Positions 47,101-53,700 of a stretch of DNA of 64,000 nucleotides are shown here, in pieces. Location: the NCBI GenBank assembly GCA_963824215.1, contig CAWGOE010000004.1, positions 372,001 through 436,000 of the forward strand, in the 5' to 3' direction. Position numbers and translations under genes: made by a program. Positions within the stretch are counted from its first letter, which is position 1, and the number at the start of each line of letters is the position of its first letter. Under the pieces are notes generated by a model. It ran no database searches. It was not told the origin of the DNA and saw only the letters and a list, made by a program, of their open reading frames with translations. The stretch comes from VRUE01 sp963824215 (GTDB taxonomy: Bacteria; Actinomycetota; Thermoleophilia; Solirubrobacterales; 70-9).

Positions 47101-50100
47101 CCGCGAGCGCCAAGACCGGTCGCCTCGCCTACCTCTTCACCGGCCAGGGCTCCCAAAGGGTCGGCATGGGCAAGGAGCTCTACGACTTAGATGCCACCTA
47201 CAAAGACGCCTTCGACACCGCCTGCGAGGCAGCCGGGGGAGGGGTCGATGAGCCGCTCAAAGACATCATCCTCGGCACCCACCCCAAGGCAGAGGAGCTG
47301 CTCGCCAACACCGCCTACGCCCAACCGGCCCTCTTCGCAACCGAGGTGGCGCTCTACCGCTTGCTCGAGTCAAAGGGCCTTGAGCCAGAGCTGCTCGCCG
47401 GTCACTCCGTAGGTGAGATCACCGCAGCCCACATCTCAGGCGTGCTCTCTCTGGAGGACGCAGGAGCGCTGATCGCCGCCAGGGGGGCCCTGATGGGTGC
47501 GCTGCCCAAGGGCGGAGCGATGCTCGCAGTGGCAACCACCGAGCAAGAGGCGCTCGCCTCGATCGAGGGCAAAGAGCAGGAGGTATCGCTCGCTGCGATC
47601 AACGGCCCCGAGGCGATCGTCCTCTCAGGCAAAGAAAAGCCGATCGCAGAGCTCGAGACCCACTGGAAGGACAAGGGCGCAAAGACCAAACGCCTCGACG
47701 TCTCCCACGCCTTCCACTCGCCGCTGATGGAGCCGATGCTGGCTGAGTTCGAGGAGACGATCGCAAAGCTCGACTTCAAAGCTCCCCAGATCCCGATCGT
47801 CTCCAACCTGAGCGGAGAGCTGCTCACCGAGGAGCAGGCCACCGACCCCGCCTACTGGGTTTCACACGTACGCGAGCCGGTGCGCTTCGCCGAGGGCGTC
47901 GCTGCGCTTGCCGCGCAGGGCGCAACGGCTTTCCTGGAGATCGGACCCGACCCCGTCCTCAGCGCCCTCGGACCCGCCTGCCTGCTCGAAGGACAAGAGG
48001 CAGCCTTCGTCCCAACCCTGCGCGAGGACCGCCCCGAGGCCGTGGCGATCATCAGGTCCCTCGCAAACGCCCACGCCGCCGGCGCAAAGCTCAACTGGGC
48101 CGCCTTCTTCAAAGACACCGGAGCAAAGTGCGTCCCCCTGCCCACCTACCCCTTCCAGCGCAAGCGCTACTGGTTGGAGGGCGCCCCATCGAAAGGCGAT
48201 GCAAGCGCGATCGGCCAGGAAGCCACCGAGCACCCCTTGCTCGGAGCGGCGATCGAGTTGCCAGGGGGCGAAGGACTGCTGCTAACCGGTCGCATCTCAC
48301 TTGCCACCCAGCCATGGCTGGCCGACCACGCGATCGCCGGCACCGTCCTGCTACCCGGCACCGCGTTCATCGAGTGCGCCCTGCAGGCGGGCAGGCGGCT
48401 CGGCTGTGAGCAGATCGCCGAGCTGAGGATCGAGGCCCCATTGGCGATCCCCGAGGGCGCAGCGGTCGACCTGCGGGCAAGGGCGGGCGAGCCCGATCAG
48501 GGCGGCGAGCGCTCAGTGCAGATCTTCTCCCGCCCCGCCGCTTCGGAGAGCGAGCCAGGCGAAGGGGCCCCCTGGACCCTGCACGCAAGCGGGACGCTGG
48601 CGCAAGAGAGCGAAGCGACCCCCGAGCGCCTCGAGCAATGGCCACCACCCGGGGCAGAGCCGATCCCAGCCGGTGGCCTCTACGGGTCCCTCGCCGAGCT
48701 CGGCTTCGAATACGGCCCGGCCTTCCAGGGTCTGACCAACGCCTACAAGCAAGGCGAGCACCTCTACGCAGAGGTCACCCTCGCCCCAGAGCAGCGCACC
48801 GAAGCAGCGCTCTTCGCGATCCACCCGGCCCTCTCAGACGCCGCCCTGCACACCGCGCTCCTCGCCGCCACCCAGGCAGAGGAGGAGGCCGCCCTGCGCC
48901 TGCCCTTCAGCTGGCAGGGGGTATCGGTCAGTGCCCCGGGGGCAGAGGCGATGCGCGTGCGCCTCACTGCGGGCAGTGAGGGAGGCATCTCCCTGCTCTT
49001 CGCCGATGAGGCAGGGACGCCGCTCGCCCAGGTCGCCTCGATGAGCAGCAAGGAGATCTCCCCCGAGCAGCTGGCGGCAGCTCGCAGGGGCCAATCGGAT
49101 CTGCTCGGCATCACCTGGCAGAAGGCGACGCTGGCCCCGGCTGAAGACCAGGGGGAGACCACCATGCACGAGCTGGCTCTGCCCGAGGGCGTCGATCCCG
49201 CCACCGCAGCGCTCAAGGCAAGCGAGGAGACCCTCGCCCTGCTCCAGAAGTGGCTGGCAGAGGAGCACCCGCCAGGCGACCGATTCGCCCTGCTGACCAA
49301 GGGAGCGGTGGCGACGACGGACGGCGAGGAGCCAGATCCAGTGGCCGCATCGACCTGGGGCCTCGTGCGCTCGCTCCAATCCGAGCACCCCGGTCGCTTC
49401 GCCCTTCTCGACACAGACGGAAGTGCGGCCTCTAAAGAGGCACTGAGCGATGTCCTCTCATCGGCGGGGGAGCCCCAGATCGCAATCAGAGAGGGCAAGG
49501 CCCTCGCTCCGCGCTTGACCCGCCTCGAGGCGGGTCAAGGGGAGCGCTTCCCCATAGACCCCGAGCGCACGGTCCTGATCACCGGCGCCGCCGGGCCCCT
49601 GGGCAAGGCCATCGCCACCCACCTTCAAGAGCGCCACGGCGCCCACCACCTGCTCCTGGCCGACGGGGCCCCCGACCCCGCTGAGCTCAAAGAGCTGCTT
49701 GCGGCCGTCCCCAAAGACAAACCCCTGGGCGCGGTGATCGACGCCGCCGGGGACCCAACCACGGCCTGGGCGCTGCACGAGCTGACCAAAGAGGAGGACC
49801 TATCGGCCTTCGTCCTGTGCTCCTCCGCCGCGGGCGCCCTGGGCAGCCCCGGCCAAACAGACAACGCCACAGCCAGCTGCTTCCTCGATGCCCTCGCCCA
49901 AACCAGAGCCGCGCAGGGACTGCCCGCCACCGCTATCGCCTGGGGCCCATGGGAGCAGGAGGCCGAGGAGGCCACCGAAGCCGAGGAGCCCTCCCGCCAC
50001 GGCGTCCTCGCCGAGCTCGCCCCCGCCGAGGCGCTCGCCGGCTTCGACCGCCTGCTCGAAGCCGATCATCCACAAGCCCTCTGCGTGCGCTTGGACCGCC

Positions 50101-50735
50101 CCGTGCTGCGCACCCTCGCTCAGGTCGGCGCTGTGCCGCCCCTGCTGGGAGACCTGATCCGAGTCCCCGCCCGCCGCACCGATCAGGACGGCGCTTCGCT
50201 TGCCGCCCGCCTGCAGGGAATCGAGGAGGAGGCCGAGCGCCAGGCCCTGGTCTTGGAGCTGGTGCGCTCCCACGTCGCCGCCGCCCTCGGGCACGCCTCG
50301 GTCGAGAGCATCGCCCCCGGGCAGGCCTTCGCTGAGCTCGGCTTCGACTCCCTGGCTGCGGTCGAGCTGCGCAATCGGTTGGTGGGGGCGACGGGCATTG
50401 CCCTGCAGCCGACGTTGGTCTTCGACTATCCCAACTGCAGCTCGATCGCCTCGCATCTGCTGGAAGGCCTCAGTGAGGGCGAGAGCAGGCGCGCGCAGGT
50501 CGAGCTCGGCCGGCTCGAAACCTCGCTGGCGGCGATCTCCGGCGACGATCCCGGCAAGGCTGCCCTGGGCACCCGGTTGCGCGCCCTGGCCGCCGAGCTC
50601 GAAGGGGTGGCCGAGGCCGACGGTTCGACCGCGGCCGAGGCGTTGGAGGACGCATCGGATGACGAGCTCCTCCAGTTCATCGACGAACAGTTGCCCACAG
50701 ACGCGGGGGACGGCGTCGCCGGAGCCGCTCAATGA
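35175..50735 (+). CDS. Modular type I PKS subunit 3, three KS-AT-DH-KR-ACP modules
   Basis: 5,186 aa. ATG 35175 overlaps the upstream stop (TGATG), with GGAGGT 8 nt before it. The N-terminus (MATEQNQAVEALRNTLKERE, then a charged coil) is a class 1a docking helix that suits the tail of subunit 2. KS cysteines lie near residues 207, 1915 and 3626. Module 8 is methylmalonyl type; 9 and 10 are malonyl type. Modules 8 and 9 have intact KR and DH; module 10 has a degenerate KR and should leave a ketone. A TTA Leu codon occurs at 47187-47189, the same AT site as in module 5. The C-terminus (LETSLAAISGDDPGKAALG, then ASDDELLQFIDEQL) is a docking tail of the type paired with LREYLKR N-termini, as in subunit 4. 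Large parts duplicate other modules at DNA level. Confidence 0.96.
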   Translation: MATEQNQAVEALRNTLKEREQLRKENKSLRDSSNEPIAIVGMACRYPGGVGDPGQFWAMLSGGVDGITEFPGDRGWDLERLYDPDPEHPGTSYVRDGGFLRGAADFDAEFFGISPREALAMDPQQRLLLESSWEALEDAGIDPGSLLGTMTGVFAGIMHHDYAASMGGIPAELEGFIGTGVSGSVASGRVAYALGLEGPAVTIDTACSSSLVTLHLAAQALRGGECDLALAGGATVLATPVVFTEFSRQRGLAPDGRCKPFAEGADGTGWSEGAGMLVLERLSEAERKGHPVLAVLKGSAVNQDGASNGLTAPNGPSQQRVIRQALANARLEPSDIDAVEAHGTGTTLGDPIEAGALLATYGQERAEGKPLYLGSVKSNIGHTQAAAGAAGVIKTILAMREGLLPKSLHVDRPSSKVDWSAGEIELLEEAAPWPKEEGRLRRAAVSSFGISGTNAHVILEEAPPALESEAEGEGNPLSAIPLALSAKSPEALRAQAERLASHLAETEADPTDVAYSLATTRSAFNERAVAVGDDRTEILAALQSFAREETAANLITAKAGAAHDPVFLFPGQGSQWQGMALELYRESTSFKEHIDACEGALSRYVEWSLTKDVLEAKDEAWMERLDMVQPSLFALMVSLARLWEERGVKPAAVAGHSQGEIAAAHIAAALSLDDAALIVSRRSQAMVKIAGKGGMLSVSLPEAKLAPMLEPYEGRLSIAAINGPSSLVLSGDPEALEELRESCEADGIRAKQIAVDYAAHSSQIDALKEELEEAFAPIEPRQGEIPFHSTVTGEPIDTTSLDPAYWYRNLRETVLFEPVLRSLIEQGQRTFIEIGPHPVLGFGANETTDALGVPDVAILHTLRREEGGAKRFTLSLAQAHAAGAKVKWQAFFKDTGAKRVPLPTYPFQRKRYWLEGKAGAGDLSAAGLSETEHPLLGAAIAAPEGEGLALSGAISLATHPWLADHAVAGTVLLPGTAFLECALYAAERCGAEQVKELTLEAPLAMTEQSTIALRVSVSGPQEAEREILIHSRPLGDPEAQWTRHAQGTLSLAAPQPAEGLEAWPPPGAEPLSAEDLYPRLAEIGFEYGPAFQGLTRVWAMESEIYAEVSLAQEQRQGAEHYSLHPALTDSALHAALLGGLEAQEQEQGLRLPFNWRGVSLSAKGPTEMRVRLSITSAEETAILFADEAGNPIAQVSSLGSREISPAQLAAAGQRAKSGLLEVAWQKATLAPAEQQGESVVHELALPEADDPAQAALTASEETLALIQRWLADEHPPGERLALLTKGAVAVTETESPDPVAASTWGLVRSAQSEHPGSFVLIDSDDSEASQEALNEVLESEEPQVALRDGEALVPRARRLPAPDDTDFPIDPERTVLITGGLSGLGALFATHLAKTHGAKHLLLVSRSGKKAKGAKELVAELAELGAEAEIAACDVSDPEQLQELLAGSSKERPLGAVIHAAGVLSDSTVAQMDKEQLPPVFAPKASAAWNLHELTRDQELSAFVLFSSVAGTLGGPGQANYAAANCFLDALAQKREVEGLPATSIAWGLWEQEGGMTSELSEADLARMRRGGIEPIAEEQGAELFDAALQSRTPTSVAAPMNTARLRSLATAGTLPPLLSSLVRVPAARRTPKGSLAARLASLSSEEQTKTTLELVSAEVAAVLGHDSAAQIDPERAFKEMGFDSLAAVELRNRLVAATGLTLQPTLVFDYPNPASVAEHLREEATAPGAGASLTVRAQASDEPIAIVGMACRYPGGVGDPGQFWAMLSEGKDGVSEFPNDRGWDLERLYDPDPEAPGTSYAKDGGFLAGAADFDAEFFSISPREALAMDPQQRLLLESSWEALEDAGIDPGSLAGSATGVFAGVMYQDYGSRMTKLEESLEGYLAVGLSGSVVSGRVAYALGLEGPAMTVDTACSSSLVTLHLASQALRAGECDLALAGGATVLSSTGLFTEFSRQRNLAPDGRCKPFAEAADGIGGSEGVGMLLVERLSDAKRNGHPVLALLKGSAVNQDGASNGLTAPNGPSQQRVIRQALANARLEPKDIDAVEAHGTGTTLGDPIEAGALLATYGQERPEGRPLRLGSVKSNIGHTQAAAGAAGVIKTVLAMREGLLPKSLHVDRPSSKVDWTAGEIELLADSAPWPKEEGRLRRAAVSSFGISGTNAHVILEEAPEVSEPESEQERKPLPAIPLALSAKSPEALRAQAERLASHLAENPELDPTDVAYSLVATRSAFTERAVAIGEDRTEILTALQSLAGEETAASLITASAKTGRLAHLFTGQGSQRAGMGVELYEAEPIYTEAFDAACEAAGAKLDEALKDVVLGSHPKAKELLANTAYAQPALFATEVALYRLLESKGLEPDLLAGHSVGEISAAHISGVLSLEDAGALIVARGALMGALPKGGAMLAVATTEKEALASIEGKEQEVSLAAINGPEAIVLSGAEKPIAELEAHWKDKGAKTKRLDVSHAFHSPLMEPMLKDFEGTIAKLDFSAPQIPIVSNLSGELLTTEQATDPTYWVSHVREPVRFAEGVAALAAQGATTFLEIGPDPVLSALGPACLPEGQEAAFVPTLRGDRPEPEAIVRSLAAAHAAGAKVKWATFFKDTGAKRVPLPTYPFQRKRYWLEAAPATGDASAIGQEATEHPLLGAAIPSPEGEGLALSGAISLATHPWLADHAIAGTVLLPGTAFLECALCAAERCGAEQVKELTLEAPLAIPEQGAIALRVSVSGPQEAEREIVIHSRPAGDPDAQWTRHASGTLSEGQAQAPEPIEQWPPTDAEPMGTEGLYETIAELGFEYGPAFQGLTSAWSVGGEIYAEVTLGEDQRTEAERYALHPALSDAALHAALLGALRTQGQEQETTLRLPFNWRGVSVQAPGAQVMRVRLSASPEGELSLLFADEAGNPIAQVSSLGSREISPAQLAAAGQRAKSGLLEVAWQKATLAPAEQQGESVVHELALPEADDPAQAALTASEETLALIQRWLADEHPPGERLALLTKGAVAVTETESPDPVAASTWGLVRSAQSEHPGSFVLIDSDDSEASQEALNEVLESEEPQVALRDGEALVPRARRLPAPDDTDFPIDPERTVLITGGLSGLGALFATHLAKTHGAKHLLLVSRSGKKAKGAKELVAELAELGAEAEIAACDVSDPEQLQELLAGSSKERPLGAVIHAAGVLSDSTVAQMDKEQLPPVFAPKASAAWNLHELTRDQELSAFVLFSSVAGTLGGPGQANYAAANCFLDALAQKREVEGLPATSIAWGLWEQEGGMTSELSEADLARMRRGGIEPIAEEQGAELFDAALQSRTPTSVAAPMNTARLRSLATAGTLPPLLSSLVRVPAARRTPKGSLAARLASLSSEEQTKTTLELVSAEVAAVLGHDSAAQIDPERAFKEMGFDSLAAVELRNRLVAATGLTLQPTLVFDYPNPASVAEHLREEATAPGAGASLTVRAQASDEPIAIVGMACRYPGGVGDPGQFWAMLSEGKDGVSEFPNDRGWDLERLYDPDPEAPGTSYAKDGGFLAGAADFDAEFFSISPREALAMDPQQRLLLESSWEALEDAGIDPGSLAGSATGVFAGIMHHDYAAAMGGVPADLEGFVGTGVSGSVASGRVAYALGFEGPAMTVDTACSSSLVTLHLAAQALRGGECDLALAGGATVVATPAVFTEFSRQRGLAPDGRCKPFAEAADGTGWGEGVGMLVLERLSEARRKGHPVLALLKGSAVNQDGASNGLTAPNGPSQQRVIRQALANARLEPKDIDAVEAHGTGTTLGDPIEAGALLATYGQERPEGRPLRLGSVKSNIGHTQAAAGAAGVIKTVLAMREGLLPKSLHVDRPSSHVDWSAGGIELLEGAIPWPSEEGRLRRAAVSSFGISGTNAHVILEEAPEVSVPEVEQERKPLPAIPLALSAKSPEALRAQAERLASHLTENPDLDPTDVAYSLVATRASLAERAVAIGSDSAELGEALAALAKGEPSPQAITASAKTGRLAYLFTGQGSQRVGMGKELYDLDATYKDAFDTACEAAGGGVDEPLKDIILGTHPKAEELLANTAYAQPALFATEVALYRLLESKGLEPELLAGHSVGEITAAHISGVLSLEDAGALIAARGALMGALPKGGAMLAVATTEQEALASIEGKEQEVSLAAINGPEAIVLSGKEKPIAELETHWKDKGAKTKRLDVSHAFHSPLMEPMLAEFEETIAKLDFKAPQIPIVSNLSGELLTEEQATDPAYWVSHVREPVRFAEGVAALAAQGATAFLEIGPDPVLSALGPACLLEGQEAAFVPTLREDRPEAVAIIRSLANAHAAGAKLNWAAFFKDTGAKCVPLPTYPFQRKRYWLEGAPSKGDASAIGQEATEHPLLGAAIELPGGEGLLLTGRISLATQPWLADHAIAGTVLLPGTAFIECALQAGRRLGCEQIAELRIEAPLAIPEGAAVDLRARAGEPDQGGERSVQIFSRPAASESEPGEGAPWTLHASGTLAQESEATPERLEQWPPPGAEPIPAGGLYGSLAELGFEYGPAFQGLTNAYKQGEHLYAEVTLAPEQRTEAALFAIHPALSDAALHTALLAATQAEEEAALRLPFSWQGVSVSAPGAEAMRVRLTAGSEGGISLLFADEAGTPLAQVASMSSKEISPEQLAAARRGQSDLLGITWQKATLAPAEDQGETTMHELALPEGVDPATAALKASEETLALLQKWLAEEHPPGDRFALLTKGAVATTDGEEPDPVAASTWGLVRSLQSEHPGRFALLDTDGSAASKEALSDVLSSAGEPQIAIREGKALAPRLTRLEAGQGERFPIDPERTVLITGAAGPLGKAIATHLQERHGAHHLLLADGAPDPAELKELLAAVPKDKPLGAVIDAAGDPTTAWALHELTKEEDLSAFVLCSSAAGALGSPGQTDNATASCFLDALAQTRAAQGLPATAIAWGPWEQEAEEATEAEEPSRHGVLAELAPAEALAGFDRLLEADHPQALCVRLDRPVLRTLAQVGAVPPLLGDLIRVPARRTDQDGASLAARLQGIEEEAERQALVLELVRSHVAAALGHASVESIAPGQAFAELGFDSLAAVELRNRLVGATGIALQPTLVFDYPNCSSIASHLLEGLSEGESRRAQVELGRLETSLAAISGDDPGKAALGTRLRALAAELEGVAEADGSTAAEALEDASDDELLQFIDEQLPTDAGDGVAGAAQ
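35277..40390 (+). other. PKS module 8: KS-AT-DH-KR-ACP, methylmalonyl, alpha-methyl double bond
   Basis: KS 35277-36555 (Cys 35793-35795). AT 36864-37910: GHSQGE Ser 37143-37145, YAAH 37443-37454, identical to the module 6 AT. DH: His 38067-38069, Asp 38559-38561 (TDSALH). KR: LSD, Tyr 39735-39737. ACP Ser 40227-40229. All catalytic residues present. Confidence 0.88.
36855..37898 (+). repeat. Repeat R3, copy b (module 8 AT)
   Basis: Second copy of the methylmalonyl-type AT block. The DH that follows is of a different type from that of module 6. Confidence 0.9.
38721..40765 (+). repeat. Repeat R2, copy b (module 8 KR-ACP to module 9 KS start)
   Basis: Matches 43854-45898 at offset 5133, about 2.0 kb with no difference seen, crossing the module boundary. 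Confidence 0.9.
40401..45520 (+). other. PKS module 9: KS-AT-DH-KR-ACP, malonyl, double bond
   Basis: KS 40401-41680 (Cys 40917-40919). AT about 41995-43050: Ser 42273-42275, HAFH 42573-42584. DH: His 43194-43196, Asp 43686-43688. KR: LSD, Tyr 44868-44870. ACP Ser 45360-45362. KR and ACP are identical to module 8 and, apart from one base, to module 7. Confidence 0.88.
43751..45898 (+). repeat. Repeat R2, copy c (module 9 DH end-KR-ACP to module 10 KS start)
   Basis: Third copy of R2; it shares its 5' part with module 7 and its 3' part, including the next KS start, with module 8. Confidence 0.9.
48057..50391 (+). repeat. Repeat R4, copy a (module 10 AT end-DH-KR-ACP)
   Basis: 2,335 bp matching 53406-55740 at offset 5349 with no difference seen. 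It ends inside the ACP. It carries the inactive KR. Confidence 0.92.
49514..49539. repeat. 26-nt perfect palindrome inside module 10 KR
   Basis: The arms CTTGACCCGCCTC and GAGGCGGGTCAAG are exact reverse complements with no spacer. It encodes LTRLEAGQ just before the dead KR's nucleotide-binding motif. Confidence 0.85.
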
Positions 50736-50750
50736 CTGAGAGGAACCGCC

Positions 50751-53700
50751 ATGGCCACTGAGCAGGAGCTCCGCGAATACCTGAAGCGGGTGACGATCGA
50801 GCTGGCGGACTCGCGCGAGCGGCTGAAGAGCGCTGACGAGCGGATCCACGAGCCGATCGCGATCGTCGGCATGGCCTGCCGCTACGCGGGCGGTGTCGAC
50901 TCTCCGGAGGCTCTGTGGAAGCTGGTCGCCGAAGGCGGCGACGGGATCGCCGAGTTCCCCGCCGACCGTGGCTGGGACCTCGATCGCATCCACGACCCAG
51001 ACCCCGACTCCCCGGGCACGAGCTATACGCGCCAGGGCGGCTTCGTCGCCAATGCCACCGACTTCGACGCCGAGTTCTTCGGGATCAGCCCGCGCGAGGC
51101 GCTGGCGATGGACCCCCAACAACGGCTGCTGCTCGAATCCTCGTGGGAGGCGCTCGAGGACGCGGGGATCGATCCGACGTCACTGGCTGGCTCGACCACG
51201 GGAGTGTTCGCCGGCGTGTCCTCACACGACTATGGCCCGGCCCTCGACGCCGTCCCGAACGAGATCGAGGGATATGTGGGTACCGGCCTGGCCGCCAGCG
51301 TGCTCTCTGGTCGGGCCTCCTACGCCCTCGGCCTCGAGGGTCCGGCGATGACCGTCGACACCGCCTGCTCCTCCTCGCTGGTCGCTCTCCACCTTGCCGC
51401 CGCCTCCCTGCGGGCGGGGGAGTGCGATCTCGCTCTTGCCGGGGGGGTGACGGTGTTCGCGTCGCCGATGATCTTCACCGAGTTCTCCCGCCAACGCGCC
51501 ATCTCAGTGGATGGGCGGTGCAAGCCCTTCGCCGACGCAGCGGACGGAACCGGGTTCGCTGAGGGGGTCGGCATGCTGGCGGTCGCGCGCCTCTCCGACG
51601 CGGAGCGCGACGGACGTCGGATCCTCGGCCTGCTGCGGGGCTCGGCCGTCAACCAGGACGGAGCCTCCAACGGGCTGACCGCCCCCAACGGACCCTCTCA
51701 GCAGCGGGTGATCCGCCAGGCCCTGGCGAACGCGCGCCTCGAGCCCAAGGACATAGACGCGGTCGAGGCGCACGGCACGGGCACCGCTCTCGGTGATCCG
51801 ATCGAGGCGGGGGCCCTGCTCGCCACTTACGGCTCCGATCGCCCCGAAGGAGTGCCCTTGCGCCTGGGATCGGTCAAGTCCAACATCGGCCACCCCCAGG
51901 CGGCAGCGGGAGTCGCGGGTGTGATCAAGACCGTGCTGGCGATGCGCAGCGGCCTTCTGCCCAAGTCTCTGCATCTGGACAGGCCGTCCCGAAAAGTCGA
52001 CTGGTCGGTTGGCGGGATAGAGCTGCTGGCGGAGGCCGAGCCCTGGCCAAAGCAAGAGGGCAGGCCGCGTCGCGCCGCTGTCTCGGGATTCGGCATGAGC
52101 GGGACGAATGCGCACGTCATCCTCGAGGAGCCGCCGATGCGCCCGGCGGGTGACGCGCCCGAGGACGAGTCCGAGCCCAAGCAGGAGCGGGGGCAAAGTC
52201 GCCTGCCCGCGATCCCCCTGGCGCTCTCGGCAAAGACACCGGAGGCATTGCGCGCTTCCGCTGGGCGCCTCGCCGCCCACATCGAGGAGCACCCGGACAC
52301 GGACCCGACCGACCTCGCCTACTCGCTCGTTACGACCAGAACCCCCTTCCAAGAGCGGGCAGCGGCAATCGGCGCCGACAGCGCAGAGCTGAGGGAGGCC
52401 CTCACATCGGTGGCGCGGGGAGAGCCGAATCCCTTCGCGCTCACGGGCGTGGCCCGACCCGATCACGACCCCGTCTTCCTCTTCCCCGGCCAGGGCTCGC
52501 AATGGCAGGGGATGGCGCTGGAGCTTGCTGCGGAAATGCCCGCCTTCGAGGGAGCGCTGCGCGCCTGCGAAGAGGCTCTCGCGCCCCACGTCGACTTCGA
52601 GTTGCGCGACGTCTTGGCGGGCACGAAGGGGGCTCCCTCGCTCGACCGGATCGAGGTGGTCCAGCCGGCTCTATTTGCGGTGCTGGTCTCCCTCGCCGAG
52701 CTCTGGCGCGCCAGTGGAATCGACCCGGCAGCCGTGGCGGGCCACTCCCAGGGGGAGATCGCCGCCGCTCATATCGCCGGTGGGCTCTCACTCGAGGACG
52801 CGGCTCGGCTCGCAGTGGTGCGGAGCCAAATCATCTCCTCCCTGGTGGGAGAGGGGGGGATGGTCTCGGTCGGCCTGGCGCCGGAGCCACTCGCGGCCTA
52901 CCTGGAACAGTACGAGGGCCGGATCGAGGTGGCGGCCGAAAACGGTCCAAGCTCCGCGGTCGTATCCGGCGATCGCGAGGCGCTCGACGATCTGCTCGAG
53001 CGCTGCGAGGCGGTGGATGTACGTGCGCGAGAGGTTCCGGCCGCCATTCCCTCCCACTCGGCTTACGTCGAGGTGCTGCGCGAGCGGATGCTCGAGGCTT
53101 TCTCCACGCTCGAGCCCCGCAGCGGCGAGGTCCCCTTCTACTCCACGGTCACCGGCGACCTGGTCGACACCGCCGAGCTCGGTGCGGAGTACTGGTACCG
53201 CAACCTGCGCGAAACGGTGCGCTTCGAGGGGGTGACCCGAAAGCTGCTCGTCGCGGGGCAGAGAACCCTGATCGAGATCAGCCCGCATCCGGTCTTCGCC
53301 TTCGCGGTCCAGGAAACGATCGAAGACGTCTTCGAGAGTCCCGGGGAAGCGGTGTTTCTCTCGACTCTGCGGCGTGAGGAAGGGGGAGCGAAGCGCTTCG
53401 TTGCCTCCCTCGCAAACGCCCACGCCGCCGGCGCAAAGCTCAACTGGGCCGCCTTCTTCAAAGACACCGGAGCAAAGTGCGTCCCCCTGCCCACCTACCC
53501 CTTCCAGCGCAAGCGCTACTGGTTGGAGGGCGCCCCATCGAAAGGCGATGCAAGCGCGATCGGCCAGGAAGCCACCGAGCACCCCTTGCTCGGAGCGGCG
53601 ATCGAGTTGCCAGGGGGCGAAGGACTGCTGCTAACCGGTCGCATCTCACTTGCCACCCAGCCATGGCTGGCCGACCACGCGATCGCCGGCACCGTCCTGC

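Larger units (their letters stand above)
45534..50732 (+). other. PKS module 10: KS-AT-DH-KR(inactive)-ACP, malonyl, ketone retained; C-terminal docking
   Basis: KS 45534-46815 (Cys 46050-46052). AT 47130-48180: Ser 47406-47408, HAFH 47706-47717. DH looks intact (His 48327-48329, Asp 48837-48839). KR about 49080-50130 is degenerate: nucleotide motif GAAGPLG, the LxD/Lys segment deleted, and the catalytic Tyr replaced by Asn (TDNATAS, Asn codon 49863-49865). ACP Ser 50349-50351. With no reduction the DH has no substrate, so a beta-ketone is predicted. Confidence 0.9.
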
